A stretch of 64,000 bases of DNA, taken from assembly GCA_946480055.1 (NCBI GenBank), contig CAMLID010000006.1, positions 1-64,000 of the forward strand, written 5' to 3'. Positions 17,976 through 26,700 of the stretch are shown in pieces (within the stretch, counting starts at the first letter, position 1; each line of letters starts with the position of its first letter). The DNA is from an uncultured Lysobacter sp. (lineage in GTDB: Bacteria; Pseudomonadota; Gammaproteobacteria; Xanthomonadales; Xanthomonadaceae). Under the pieces are notes generated by a model. It was not told the DNA's origin. It ran no database searches and saw only the letters and a program-made list of their open reading frames with translations. Both the position numbers and the translations under genes were made by a program.

Positions 17976-20474
17976 ATGAAACGCGAACACTCGCTACTGC
18001 GGGCCTGGGCGATGACACTCGCCCTGCTCGTCGGCGCCGACGCCGTCGCCGCGACGGCGACACCCAACGTCACCGCCGCCAGCACCTCCGAACCCAAACT
18101 CAATGGCGCCGGCGACGCCTGGGCGCCCTTCAGCAACGCGCTGGGCGTACCCAATTCGAGCAAGCCGATCCGCGTGTTCTATCTCTCCGACGATGTATCG
18201 GTATATCCGCTCAGCGCTGCTGGGGCCAACATCCAACTTCGACCCAAGCAGGGTGGTCCGACCGTGGTCTGCACCGCCAATCCGGCCGTGCCGGTACTCA
18301 CCGCCAGCAACGGCGGCACCTGCACCTTCCGGATCGTCAATACTGCCGGCCAGCTCGATACCCTGGAGGTCTATCACCTGGGCATGCTATCGGGCCAGAT
18401 CCACCTGACTGCAACCGGGCTGACTGCCAGCGGCGGCAATACCGTCGATCCATACGACAGCGACACCGTGCTGCCCGGCAACCTGCCGACGGCGGCGGTC
18501 GGCCCGCCGCTGTCGCGCAAGCCGGCCAAGCTGGTGCTCGTGTACGACCGCTCCGGCAGCATGGATTGGTCTTCCGCACCCGCCAATGCCGCCTGCGGCC
18601 CTACCTATTCGCCGACTCCCAACTGTCGTCGTTGGAACCTCTTGAAGGAAGCGTCGCAGCAGATGATCAGCGTGGCCAAGGCGTATGCCCTGCCCACCGA
18701 CAAGGTCGGCTTGGTGCTGTTCAACCACGGTGTCGAGTTGCCCGGTGGCGCCTCGCTGACGCCGATGGGCGACGGCTCGCTCAATGCCGTCACAGTGGCG
18801 CTGAGCGGAGAAGAGCCGACCGGGAACACCTCCATCGGCGCCGGCGTCGATGAGATGGACGGCGAATTAGAAGCCGATAACGCCAACTACAACAACATGA
18901 CCCTACTGTTCACCGACGGCGAGCAGAACACCGCGCCGTACCTGGTGGTCAACAACAATAGCCTGCTGATCAATCCCACCGCGAACCTCGCGCTAGGCGA
19001 CCCGTGGCTTATACCCCCCGCCACCTCCAAACTATGCGTGTTCCGCCTGCGCGCCGACGACCCGGCCGGCCCAGCCGGCACTACAACGCTGCAGCAGATC
19101 GCCAACGCCGGCTGCGACACCGCCATGGGCACCGTCACGGCGATGGGCGCCTTGCCTTCGGCGATGATCGACCACTTCGTCGACACGCTGAATACCGCCC
19201 TGGTCGGCGATAAGCTCGAAATGACCCAGTCGGTCAACGGCGAGCAGGCGGCACCCGCGGGCGCCGCTCCGGCGCCGATCCCGATGTCCTTCAAGACCAG
19301 CAAACGCGACTTGGCGTTCACGCTGTTGCTTAGCTGGGACAGCGCCTTCCAGGCCGATGGACGTCCCAAGATCAGCCTGAGCAAGGACGGCGTGGATTTC
19401 GAGCCGCTCAACGACAGCACCTTCCTGGTCGACGGCGGCGCCCATCACGTCTCGATGACCCTGCGCGCTCCGTTCTGCAACGCGGCCAAGAAGTGCGTCT
19501 CCAGCGAAGGCGAGTGGAAGATGCAGGTGACCCGCACTCTGCCCAGGGGATTGGGTCACTGGAACCTGGTGGCCGTCAGCGACAATGCGAGCATCGCCTC
19601 GCGCTTCACGGTCGGCCAGACCAAGATCGGCGTCGGCGAACCGCTGCAGCTCAAGGCGATCCTGACCGAAGGCGGCAAGCCCCTGGTCGGCCTGCCGGCT
19701 GGTACGGTGCGGGCCTTCATTTCCGGCCCGTCGCAGGGCTTGGGCAACGTGCTCTCCGCGTCCAAGTCCAAGCCGGGCGAAGCGCCGCAGGCCGATGCGC
19801 TCAGTGCGGCGGCCCTGAAAGTACAGGCGATGCTGGCCGACCCGGCGCAGCGCGACAAGATCCTCGCCGCGCTGGAACTGGGCGCCGAGAAGGGCATCGA
19901 ACTCAAGGAGACCAGTCCGGGCGTGTACTCGGCCGAGTACCCGGCGACGCTCGCGGAAGGCGCATACCACGTGAGCTTCCGCATCGACAGTAAGAGCCCC
20001 GATAACGGCATATTCACCCGCATCCGCAATACCGATCACTACGTGGCGGTGCAGCCGGACGATGCCGCCACGGCCAAGACCATCGTGCATGCGCCCGCAC
20101 GGCCCTGCCCCTCGACCTTCGCCGGCGGCTGCATCCAGGTCACGCTCAAACCGGTCGATGCCAAGGGCAACCTCGTCGGCCCGGGCAAGGCGACCAGCTT
20201 CAACACCAAGCCGTTCGACGGCGGCCTGGTCGGACCGGTCGTCGACAACCTGGACGGCAGCTACACGCTGGTGATCGGTTACAACAAGAAGGGCCTGGCT
20301 CCGCCCGTATTGGACATCGGTGGCCTGGTCCTGAATCTGCCCGACTCTGTCGGCACCGGCGGCAAGGGCGACGGCAAGCTCACCGGCGACAAGCCGATCT
20401 GGCAACAGTGGTGGGTGTGGCTGATCGCGCTGCTGGTGCTGCTGATCCTGATCCTGCTGATGCGGCGCAAGTAA
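17976..20474 (+). CDS. Membrane-anchored von Willebrand factor A protein
   Basis: This is an 832-aa protein. The ATG at 17976 follows AAAGGAGC by 6 bases. It has a signal peptide (MTLALLVGADAVAA), an N-terminal Ig-like region, and a VWA domain at about 185-425 with a complete MIDAS: DRSGS near residue 190, a Thr in GNTSIGAGV near 283, and Asp in FTDGEQ near 312. Ig-like domains follow. The C-terminus is one transmembrane helix (WVWLIALLVLLILILL) and MRRK, so the bulk is periplasmic or outside the inner membrane. It is in the same operon as the CIS genes (16-bp gap) and precedes the terminator, so it may anchor or receive the particle. No toxin motif is seen, and the cargo/effector alternative remains open. 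Confidence 0.75.
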   Translation: MKREHSLLRAWAMTLALLVGADAVAATATPNVTAASTSEPKLNGAGDAWAPFSNALGVPNSSKPIRVFYLSDDVSVYPLSAAGANIQLRPKQGGPTVVCTANPAVPVLTASNGGTCTFRIVNTAGQLDTLEVYHLGMLSGQIHLTATGLTASGGNTVDPYDSDTVLPGNLPTAAVGPPLSRKPAKLVLVYDRSGSMDWSSAPANAACGPTYSPTPNCRRWNLLKEASQQMISVAKAYALPTDKVGLVLFNHGVELPGGASLTPMGDGSLNAVTVALSGEEPTGNTSIGAGVDEMDGELEADNANYNNMTLLFTDGEQNTAPYLVVNNNSLLINPTANLALGDPWLIPPATSKLCVFRLRADDPAGPAGTTTLQQIANAGCDTAMGTVTAMGALPSAMIDHFVDTLNTALVGDKLEMTQSVNGEQAAPAGAAPAPIPMSFKTSKRDLAFTLLLSWDSAFQADGRPKISLSKDGVDFEPLNDSTFLVDGGAHHVSMTLRAPFCNAAKKCVSSEGEWKMQVTRTLPRGLGHWNLVAVSDNASIASRFTVGQTKIGVGEPLQLKAILTEGGKPLVGLPAGTVRAFISGPSQGLGNVLSASKSKPGEAPQADALSAAALKVQAMLADPAQRDKILAALELGAEKGIELKETSPGVYSAEYPATLAEGAYHVSFRIDSKSPDNGIFTRIRNTDHYVAVQPDDAATAKTIVHAPARPCPSTFAGGCIQVTLKPVDAKGNLVGPGKATSFNTKPFDGGLVGPVVDNLDGSYTLVIGYNKKGLAPPVLDIGGLVLNLPDSVGTGGKGDGKLTGDKPIWQQWWVWLIALLVLLILILLMRRK

Positions 20475-20516
20475 GCCGTCTGGGGCGCGCACCTCCGCCC
20501 CGGACCGGGATACGAG

Positions 20517-20545
20517 GACGCCGCGAGCCATCGCGGCGTTTTCGT
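20517..20545 (+). terminator. Rho-independent terminator of the CIS operon
   Basis: GACGCCGCGA-GCCA-TCGCGGCGTTTT forms a stem of nine pairs with a four-base loop and a T run. It lies 43 bp after the stop of the VWA gene and marks the end of the left operon. Confidence 0.85.
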
Positions 20546-20597
20546 TTGCGCTTGGAGGGACGGTAACGGAGTCTAGATTACGGACGTGATGGCGCAA

Positions 20598-20620
20598 TCG
20601 CGGCTCACGCCGCTCCCACA
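20598..20620. repeat. Half-copy of the GCGGCxxACGCCGC repeat
   Basis: TCGCGGCTCACGCCGCTCCC followed by ACA matches one arm of the inverted repeats at 32.0, 34.2, 34.4 and 35.5 kb. Only one arm is present here, in the short space between the CIS terminator and a convergent gene. Confidence 0.6.
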
Positions 20621-20681
20621 GGAAGCAGGCTCCAAGCTAGCGCGCGACAACGCGTCGCATGTCGGAACGACCCGCGCTGCC

Positions 20682-21134
20682 TCAACGCACCGGCGGCGGC
20701 AACATGGTTTCGCCGCACACGCAGCGCCCGTTCCACAACAGCATCTCGAAGCCCGGCGCGCATTTCAGGAACTGCTTGCACGTGTCCACGCCACCCAGGC
20801 TGTCCAGGGGCCCCGGGCCCCGATCGGTACGCGGCGGCGCGCGTCCGGGCGCCGGTTCGGGCGTGCTCAGGTCGCGGCAGCCGCATTCGGGCCACTCACC
20901 GACGCCGACCTGATTGCCGTCGGCGCAACCGAAGTTGCTCTCGCAGGTCAATGGCACCCGCGGCGTCACTTTCTCGCATGCGCAATTCGGCGGCTCGCCG
21001 GTCACGATCGCGCCCTCCGCACAATCGACCAGCTCCGCGCAACTGCGCTGGGCCGTGGCCGGCGGCATCGCCAGCAGCATTGCCAGTCCGATCAAGATTG
21101 CGAGCGTCGCTCGCGACTTCGTCTGCGCCTTCAT
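20682..21134 (-). CDS. Secreted Cys-rich protein with three 4-Cys modules
   Basis: This is a 150-aa protein. The start at 21134 is fixed by an AAGGAGG upstream and by the signal peptide that follows (TLAILIGLAMLLAMPPATAQ). The mature part holds three tandem modules of the form C-x5-C-x12/13-C-x-C: CAELVDC with CAC, CESNFGC with CGC, and CKQFLKC with CVC. A Pro-rich linker separates modules two and three. All twelve cysteines are even in number and secreted, so disulphides are likely. The family is not recognised. It is convergent with the CIS operon and separated from it by a terminator, so it is probably unrelated to it. Confidence 0.7.
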   Translation of the reverse strand: MKAQTKSRATLAILIGLAMLLAMPPATAQRSCAELVDCAEGAIVTGEPPNCACEKVTPRVPLTCESNFGCADGNQVGVGEWPECGCRDLSTPEPAPGRAPPRTDRGPGPLDSLGGVDTCKQFLKCAPGFEMLLWNGRCVCGETMLPPPVR

Positions 21135-21318
21135 GCCTGACCTCCTTGTGGGCGGATGCGCACGAGTGCGCGCCTCAGGGAAGCGGGCGGCATCGGCCGT
21201 CCAAGGCAAACATAGAATCCGACTGGCGACGATACCGCTCGTCGGCAGCGTGGCCGGCGACCGATTATCCGCGGCTAGCGCATATCGACGGACCGCAGAG
21301 GTCCGATCCTGCGCTGCG

Positions 21319-21708
21319 TCAGACGCCGCGCCGCACTTCCCGCCAGACCAGAACCAGCGGCGTCGCGAATACCAGCAACGCGAACGCGGCATAGATCGCG
21401 GCCATCGCGAACGCTCCCTGCACGGCCCACAGGATCGCCGGAAGGACTACCAGCGCCAGGCCGATCGGCCGACGCCGCGTGAGCAGATAGGCGCCGACGC
21501 CGACCAGGAGCCAGAACAGCGCCAACCCCATCGCCGCCGTCGAGGACAGTTGCTCGCTGCGGGCGCCGTCCGGCCCGGGCCCGACGAACAGCACCACCAC
21601 CGCGGCCAGCACGGCGACCGTCAACAGCATCCAGGCGCACAGGTCGGACAAGCCGAAAAGTATCTTGGTAAGACGCACGCAACGGGTCTCCGCTCTTTCA
21701 TCCCGCAC
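21319..21708 (-). CDS. Small integral membrane protein
   Basis: This is a 129-aa protein with four predicted membrane helices: around LCAWMLLTVAVLAAVVVLF, AMGLALFWLLVGVGAYLL, and a closing pair in LALVVLPAILWAVQGAFA and AAFALLVFATPLVLVW. The first possible start is a GTG at 21708; a downstream start near the LTKILFG segment is as likely. There is no recognised family. Neighbours are hypothetical proteins on the same strand, with no shared function visible. Confidence 0.55.
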   Translation of the reverse strand: MRDERAETRCVRLTKILFGLSDLCAWMLLTVAVLAAVVVLFVGPGPDGARSEQLSSTAAMGLALFWLLVGVGAYLLTRRRPIGLALVVLPAILWAVQGAFAMAAIYAAFALLVFATPLVLVWREVRRGV

Positions 21709-21831
21709 TCGATGCGATCGCGTCCGAGCCGACTACGCCGGGAGGACCGAATCGCACGCCGCAGTTTACCGCCCCGCCGAGGCCGCGCGGCTACCGCAGC
21801 CCGCGCCGAACCGCTTCGTTCCCGCGTCGCC

Positions 21832-22191
21832 TCAATTCGGTACGGACGGTTCATAGACCGCGAACGGCCCGAAACACACCCAATCGGTCGAGGCCAGCCC
21901 GGCCATGACCTCGGCCTGGGTGGGGAAGTGTTCGCGGAACTCCGGCCAGACCCCGGCCACGTACTGGTCCCATTGCAGCGGATCCAGTTGGTGGACCTTG
22001 CCGTCGGCCAGATCGATGAATTCGTAGTCGCGCGACTGGATCTGCGCCACGGCCTGAACAAGGGCGCCTTCATGATCGGCGGCGGCCACGTAGACGGCGA
22101 CGAACGCGCCCGCCAGATGGGACGGCATCTCTGTATTCTGACCACGCCCGATCTGCAGGTTAAGAAGAAACAACTGGTTCATCGAGCTCAA
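21832..22191 (-). CDS. Hypothetical cytoplasmic protein
   Basis: This 119-aa protein may start at 22191 or at the second Met three codons later (MNQLFLLN). It has no signal peptide or membrane helix. It contains AVAQIQSRDYEFIDLADGKV and ends in TDWVCFGPFAVYEPSVPN. The acidic, compact, 110-120 aa character is like that of orphan immunity-type proteins, but that is only an impression. Its start lies within the tail of the frameshifted gene upstream (overlap about 4 bp), so the two may be cotranscribed. Confidence 0.55.
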   Translation of the reverse strand: MSSMNQLFLLNLQIGRGQNTEMPSHLAGAFVAVYVAAADHEGALVQAVAQIQSRDYEFIDLADGKVHQLDPLQWDQYVAGVWPEFREHFPTQAEVMAGLASTDWVCFGPFAVYEPSVPN

Positions 22192-22912
22192 CTAATCCAG
22201 ACCATGACGCTGTCGATGATGCGCCAAGAACCATCCCTGCGCGCGAAGTAGTGAAGATATCCGGTCCCACAAAGGCCGCCGCAGCGATGACTCGCGTAAA
22301 GCAGCGCATGCGATCGATCTTGCGACAACACGGCACGACTGAGCGCCGCGTTGCCATTGGACCGCGGAAATGCGGAGTAAAATCCGGACCAGCCCTCGCC
22401 CCTATCAAACGATCGGTCTAGCCGCGCTCGCGATACTCGGATCACGTTCGGAATACCGGCATCCGGCACGGGAACGGATATGCGATTCGCCAGTATCAAT
22501 TCTTGGCGTAATCGACGCGGTACTTTGGCATCGAAGTCGATCGAGTTGATCGCGTCCTCTAGCCATCGGGATCCGCATGTAGGCTCGATTTCTGGGGCTT
22601 TCGGCACTATTTCGCAAAACACCACCGAGGTATCAAGCAGGACCGTATGACTGACCTCAGGCGGGCCGGCGGCTCGCCAGGCTCGGGCGGCGGCGGCGGA
22701 ATGCCTGCGAATTCCCAGTCGCGAAACAACACGCGCGTGAGCGCGACCATCTCCGCATCGGACGCGGCGATCGGATGCAAGAGCGCTGCTTCTCGCTCTT
22801 CGGCCAATCTCAGCGCATGCCCCACCAAGGGCGCGGCCAAAGCTATGGAGATCAGCGCCGCAACCGCAACGCTACCCGCCACCACCCTACGCAGGTTGGG
22901 TTTCGCTCGCAT
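22188..22912 (-). pseudogene. Frameshifted secreted/membrane protein gene
   Basis: Two frames together form one coherent protein. The first (22912 to 22607) has a membrane or signal segment (VAVAALISIALAAPLVG), a helical part, LFRDWEFAGIPPPPPEPGEP, and then loses sense as RSCLIPRWCFAK. The second (22625 down to 22188) picks up at VLLDTSVVFCEI. It continues with WLEDAINSIDFDAKVP and a conserved-looking SHALLYASHRCGGLCGTGYL motif ending in DGSWRIIDSVMVWIS, a common C-terminal pattern of small hypothetical proteins. The switch lies at about 22625-22660, most simply a one-base indel. It is either a recent pseudogene or a sequencing error. Confidence 0.7.
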
Positions 22913-22937
22913 CCAACTTCACTCCACGGTTTTGCGA

Positions 22938-23330
22938 TCAGTCGCTCTTGGGCGCGCGCGTGGGATTTCCCACGCTGTGGTTCAACGCCACCGCCTGCTT
23001 GGTCAGCTTACGCACGGTCATCACCGTGATCGTCATGCCTTCGCGCAGATCCAGCGTCGCCAGCTCGTACTTGCCACCAGGCTTGAGCCGGGGCTCGATC
23101 TCAAGCAGGCGCTTGCCGCGCCAGAAGCCGAACAGCACCCGTTGCGCTTCGGCGCGGATCAGCAGCACGGGGCCGTTGCTGAAATAGACCAGATGGCCCC
23201 ACTTCACCACTTCCTCCAGCTTCGCCGCGCCGAGTACGCCTGCACGCAGGCGTTCGACCAGGTCGCGTCGCCAGCCGTCCAGCGCGGCGACGTAGGCGTC
23301 GGGATTCTCGGCGGGCTTGACCTTCTGCAT
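22938..23330 (-). CDS. DUF1801 family protein
   Basis: This is a 130-aa protein. The DUF1801 (YdhG-like) pattern is clear: LVERLRAGVLGAAKLEEVVKWG followed by HLVYFSNGPVLLIRAEAQRV and LFGFWRGKRL. The family has a small alpha/beta fold with a conserved EVVKWG and a hydrophobic strand, and its biochemical role is unknown. There is no signal peptide. It stands as a single gene between the frameshifted gene and a globin gene on the same strand. Confidence 0.75.
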   Translation of the reverse strand: MQKVKPAENPDAYVAALDGWRRDLVERLRAGVLGAAKLEEVVKWGHLVYFSNGPVLLIRAEAQRVLFGFWRGKRLLEIEPRLKPGGKYELATLDLREGMTITVMTVRKLTKQAVALNHSVGNPTRAPKSD

Positions 23331-23439
23331 CGCGGGCTTCCGGAGGCGCCAGGGTCGGACGGGACAGGAAGCATGCTACTGCAAGCACCGGAGGTCGCGG
23401 CGCCGGCGCGGCGGCCACGAGAAGCTGCCGCTGGAGCGC

Positions 23440-23913
23440 TCATTCGCCCGTATAAGGCCCCTTGACCTCGCCCCAGCCCCACTTCGGCATCGGCGCGTCC
23501 TGGTCGACCGTGGCGCCCGGCTGCGAGTTGATGACCGCCAGACGCGAGCCCCACTCCAGATAGCCGACCAGCGCGGAGCGGAATTCCGGGTCGTCCGGCA
23601 TGCCGAGCTCGTCCGCCGTTTCCAGCAACAGGCTCACCCAGCGCCGCCGCTGCTCCTGGGAGAGGTGGCGGTTGAGATGGTGCTGGATCATCTGCGGATG
23701 ACCGCCATGCTGGCGGGAGTAATCGTCCGGCCCGCCGAGCACTTCCGCCAGGAAGGCTGCGACATGCGTGGGATGGTCGTCGCCCATGTGCGCGAACACC
23801 GGCCCCAGCAGCGCGTCGGCGCGAACGTGCTGGTAGAAGCCTGCGGTCAAGCAGTTGAGCGCATCGATGCCGCCCAGCCATTCGTAGAGGGTCGGAACGT
23901 TCGGGTTCTGCAT
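23440..23913 (-). CDS. Group II truncated haemoglobin
   Basis: This 157-aa protein starts at 23913. It shows the group II truncated globin layout: TLYEWLGGIDALNCLTAGFY, then VRADALLGPVFAHMGDDHPTH. Next come a loop with GGPDDYSRQHGGHPQMIQHH and LNRHLSQEQRRRWVSLLLET, which includes the proximal-His and Trp-G8 region. The C-terminal 30 residues (ending GEVKGPYTGE) extend beyond the usual fold. Such proteins bind haem and oxygen or NO and may act in oxygen sensing or NO detoxification. It is divergent from the sugar dehydrogenase gene at 24110. Confidence 0.8.
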   Translation of the reverse strand: MQNPNVPTLYEWLGGIDALNCLTAGFYQHVRADALLGPVFAHMGDDHPTHVAAFLAEVLGGPDDYSRQHGGHPQMIQHHLNRHLSQEQRRRWVSLLLETADELGMPDDPEFRSALVGYLEWGSRLAVINSQPGATVDQDAPMPKWGWGEVKGPYTGE

Positions 23914-24109
23914 GGTGGCTCCGTGTCGGGTGGGAAGCGTCGATGCCGATGGGCAGCGCATCGTGCAGCGGTTCGCTGGCGTTCGCTAGAGGAGCTCGCG
24001 AAGGCCTCATCAGTCCGCGTCCCGCACGTCGAACCGGAACCGCCGTATCCGTCACGTCTTCGTAGCCCACCTTGCGTTAAAACCCAAGACGAATTCGCTG
24101 GAGGCGCCC

Positions 24110-25414
24110 ATGAACAGGTCACTGACGACGTTGTCCGCGCTCACGCTGCTGGTCGCCTGCACCCCCGGCGCCGGCCAGCTCACCGGCGCCCAGTCGAAAG
24201 ACTCGGAGGACAATGACACGCCGGCCACCTTCATCGTCATCTCGAAGACGACGCCCGAAGCGCCTGCCGCCGCGCAGCCGACGCCGCAGCAGGCCGTCGC
24301 CTCTGCGCAGCCGCTGGCCGATCCTCCGATGCAGACCGGCGGCCCCAATCCCGCCGTCGCCGAACCCGATCCGCCTTTCGTCGCCACCGAGTTCGGACGT
24401 TTCAACGAGCCCTGGGCGATGACCTTCCTGCCCGACGGCCGTTTGCTGGTGACCGAGAAGAACCGTCGTCTGCGGCTGTTCAACACCGCCACCAAGCAAA
24501 CCAGCGAGATCAGCGGCGTGCCGGCGGTGGCTTACGGCGGGCAAGGCGGCTTGGGCGACGTGGTCCTGCACCCGCAATTCTCCAGCAACCGCTACGTCTA
24601 CCTCAGCTACGCCGAAGCCGGCGCCAACAGCACGCGTGGCGCCGTCGTCGCGCGCGCGCAGCTGACGCTCAATGCTGACGGCAACGGCGGCAGCCTGTCG
24701 GGCCTGCAAGTGGTGTGGCGGCAGACGCCAAAAGTCACTGGCGAAGGCCACTACAGCCACCGCATCGCCTTCGGCGGCGACGGCAAGTTGTGGATCACCT
24801 CCGGCGACCGGCAGAAATTCGACCCTGCCCAGGACATGCAGCAGAACCTGGGCAAGCTGATCCGCCTCAACGACGACGGCACCACGCCCGCCGACAACCC
24901 ATTCGCCGGTGTCGGCGGCGTCGCCGCGCAGGTCTGGACGCTGGGTCATCGCAATCTGCTGGGCATCGCCTTCGATCCGGCCGGGCGCCTGTGGACCCAT
25001 GAGATGGGTCCGGCCGGCGGCGACGAACTCAACCTGATCGAACGCGGCACCAACTACGGCTGGCCGATCGTCTCCAACGGCGACCACTACGACGGCACGC
25101 CCATCCCCGATCACCCGACGCGCCCGGAATTCAACGCACCGGAAGCCTGGTGGAATCCGGTGATCGCGCCCGCCGGTTTCATCATCTACACCGGCGACCT
25201 GTTCCCCTACTTCCGCGGCCAGGGCTTCATCGGTGGATTGGCCTCGCAAGCATTGGTGCGGATCCAGTTCGACGGCACCAGCGCGCGCGAGTACAAGCGC
25301 TACCCGATGGGCGCGCGCATCCGCGAGGTCGAGCAAGGGCCCGACGGCGCGATCTGGGTGCTGGAAGACAGCGGCAATGCGCGGCTGCTGAAGCTGACGC
25401 CGAGGCCTTACTGA
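24110..25414 (+). CDS. PQQ-dependent sugar dehydrogenase-like lipoprotein
   Basis: This 434-aa protein follows CTGGAGG. The N-terminus ends in LTLLVACT, a lipobox, so it is a lipoprotein; a low-complexity Pro/Ala linker (residues 30-90) follows. The rest is the soluble aldose sugar dehydrogenase (YliI/Asd) six-bladed propeller: [72 protein letters not shown] and [20 protein letters not shown]. The His-Arg-Asn and GGDELN elements are those that bind PQQ and calcium in this family. It probably oxidises aldose sugars in the periplasm. Its end overlaps the next, convergent gene by 7 bp. Confidence 0.85.
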   Translation: MNRSLTTLSALTLLVACTPGAGQLTGAQSKDSEDNDTPATFIVISKTTPEAPAAAQPTPQQAVASAQPLADPPMQTGGPNPAVAEPDPPFVATEFGRFNEPWAMTFLPDGRLLVTEKNRRLRLFNTATKQTSEISGVPAVAYGGQGGLGDVVLHPQFSSNRYVYLSYAEAGANSTRGAVVARAQLTLNADGNGGSLSGLQVVWRQTPKVTGEGHYSHRIAFGGDGKLWITSGDRQKFDPAQDMQQNLGKLIRLNDDGTTPADNPFAGVGGVAAQVWTLGHRNLLGIAFDPAGRLWTHEMGPAGGDELNLIERGTNYGWPIVSNGDHYDGTPIPDHPTRPEFNAPEAWWNPVIAPAGFIIYTGDLFPYFRGQGFIGGLASQALVRIQFDGTSAREYKRYPMGARIREVEQGPDGAIWVLEDSGNARLLKLTPRPY

Positions 25415-25821
25415 GGCGATGGAGTCGGCGCGGTGCGCGATGAGGTCACGCGAACGCTGACCAGTGTTGCGATCAACGCGATCCCCAGGCCGGTGATCGC
25501 AATCGGCGTGCGCCACTGCAGCATCGCGAATGCCGCCAGCAGCGTCGAAGCCGCGAAAAGATAGATTGCCGCACGCGAACGGAAGCCGAGCATCGCGCCA
25601 CCAGCCACCAGCAGCGCGCCGGCCCCTAGCGAGGCCAGGAAGGCGAGCACGCCGATATCGCCCTCTTGAACCAAGGACACGCCGCTGAATCCGTTGAACA
25701 GGTAGAGCAGCGTCTGCACCGCGACCAGCACCAAGGTGCTGATACGCCATCGTCCCGCCGCTCCCAGGCCCTGTGCGGGCTGCGCGGCGTTCGGAGAACG
25801 GTATGGGTTGTCCTGGTCCAT
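25408..25821 (-). CDS. Membrane protein, four helices
   Basis: This 137-aa protein has its start set at 25821 ([13 protein letters not shown]). Upstream frame continues open but has no membrane pattern. Helices are [53 protein letters not shown] and [19 protein letters not shown]. The N-terminal NPYRSP motif is common in small xanthomonad membrane proteins of unknown role. It is convergent with and overlaps the sugar dehydrogenase gene end by 7 bp. Confidence 0.6.
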   Translation of the reverse strand: MDQDNPYRSPNAAQPAQGLGAAGRWRISTLVLVAVQTLLYLFNGFSGVSLVQEGDIGVLAFLASLGAGALLVAGGAMLGFRSRAAIYLFAASTLLAAFAMLQWRTPIAITGLGIALIATLVSVRVTSSRTAPTPSPQ

Positions 25822-26026
25822 GTGAGGTCGTCTGCTCGTCGTTGCGGAGAATCGTCGCCTACCGGCCTTCAGCTCGAAGCGTCCAGGTCGAGCATACTCG
25901 ACCGCGAAGCTCACAATCGGGAAGACCCGCCTATACAAACGCTGCAGCGAGCGCGGTGTTTTCAATCCGGCGCTGTCCATAACCCCGGCCGTGGGCGGGC
26001 CGACCGAGCCCGCGCCCAACGAACGC

Positions 26027-26533
26027 TCAGCGGCTGGGCCGATGGCCGTAGCTGAGCACCCGCGTGATCTGCCAGCTGCCGTTCTGCAGGCGCCATACGA
26101 TTGCGAAATCGGCCAAACCCTCGCATTGACCGCTGGCGAACTGGCAGAAGCGGTGCGAGCCCTGGGCGATGGCGCCGAAGTCCTTGACCGGATACACCCG
26201 CAGGCTGCCGGGGATCAGCTCGCGACGGAAGTTGCCGCACACGTATTTCTTGGTGTTCGCGATCATCTCGTCGCGCGACCAAGTGACGCCGCCGGTGTCG
26301 TGATAGAACTCGACGTCGGGCGAGAAGTAGCCGGCATGCTTGTCCAACTGCCCCGGCGCGTCGCAATGGTTGAAAGCGTCGAACACCGCGGTGTCCAGCG
26401 CCGAGATGGTGTCGAACAAGGGATCGGCCGCAGGCGTGTCGCCAGCCGCTGGAGTGTCGGTGGGCGGCGCAGCGGAGGCCGCCAACGCGGCGAACGCGAG
26501 CATGACGCCCGTCAGCAGGGTGAGTTTCTTCAT
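26027..26533 (-). CDS. Secreted NTF2-like (SnoaL/DUF4440-type) protein
   Basis: This is a 168-aa protein. Signal peptide MKKLTLLTGVMLAFAALAAS is followed by a linker and an NTF2-like cone fold: TISALDTAVFDAFNHCDAPG, then HAGYFSPDVEFYHDTGGVTW. A four-strand end follows, including SHRFCQFASGQCEGLADFAI and VWRLQNGSWQITRVLSYGH. The fold binds small molecules or has no activity, and its substrate is unknown. It follows a serine hydrolase on the same strand (167 bp apart). Confidence 0.75.
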   Translation of the reverse strand: MKKLTLLTGVMLAFAALAASAAPPTDTPAAGDTPAADPLFDTISALDTAVFDAFNHCDAPGQLDKHAGYFSPDVEFYHDTGGVTWSRDEMIANTKKYVCGNFRRELIPGSLRVYPVKDFGAIAQGSHRFCQFASGQCEGLADFAIVWRLQNGSWQITRVLSYGHRPSR

Positions 26534-26700
26534 GCAGGTCTCCAGGAAACGCGGGGTGGAAGATGGGGCGTGAGCCGATCCGGCCCCCTGGCCGCCGCGC
26601 TGCGGAGACCAGGATGCCGATGAAATGCTTTGCCGGACAACGGCCGTGTTCGCGCGCCCAACATACGCTGCGCTTCTCGGCCCCGGGGCAAAGCGGAACC

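Noticed and set aside
22188..22625. The downstream frame as a separate gene starting at 22625
   Set aside because: It begins in mid-domain with VFCEI, and the upstream frame supplies the missing part in sense, so one frameshifted gene explains both.
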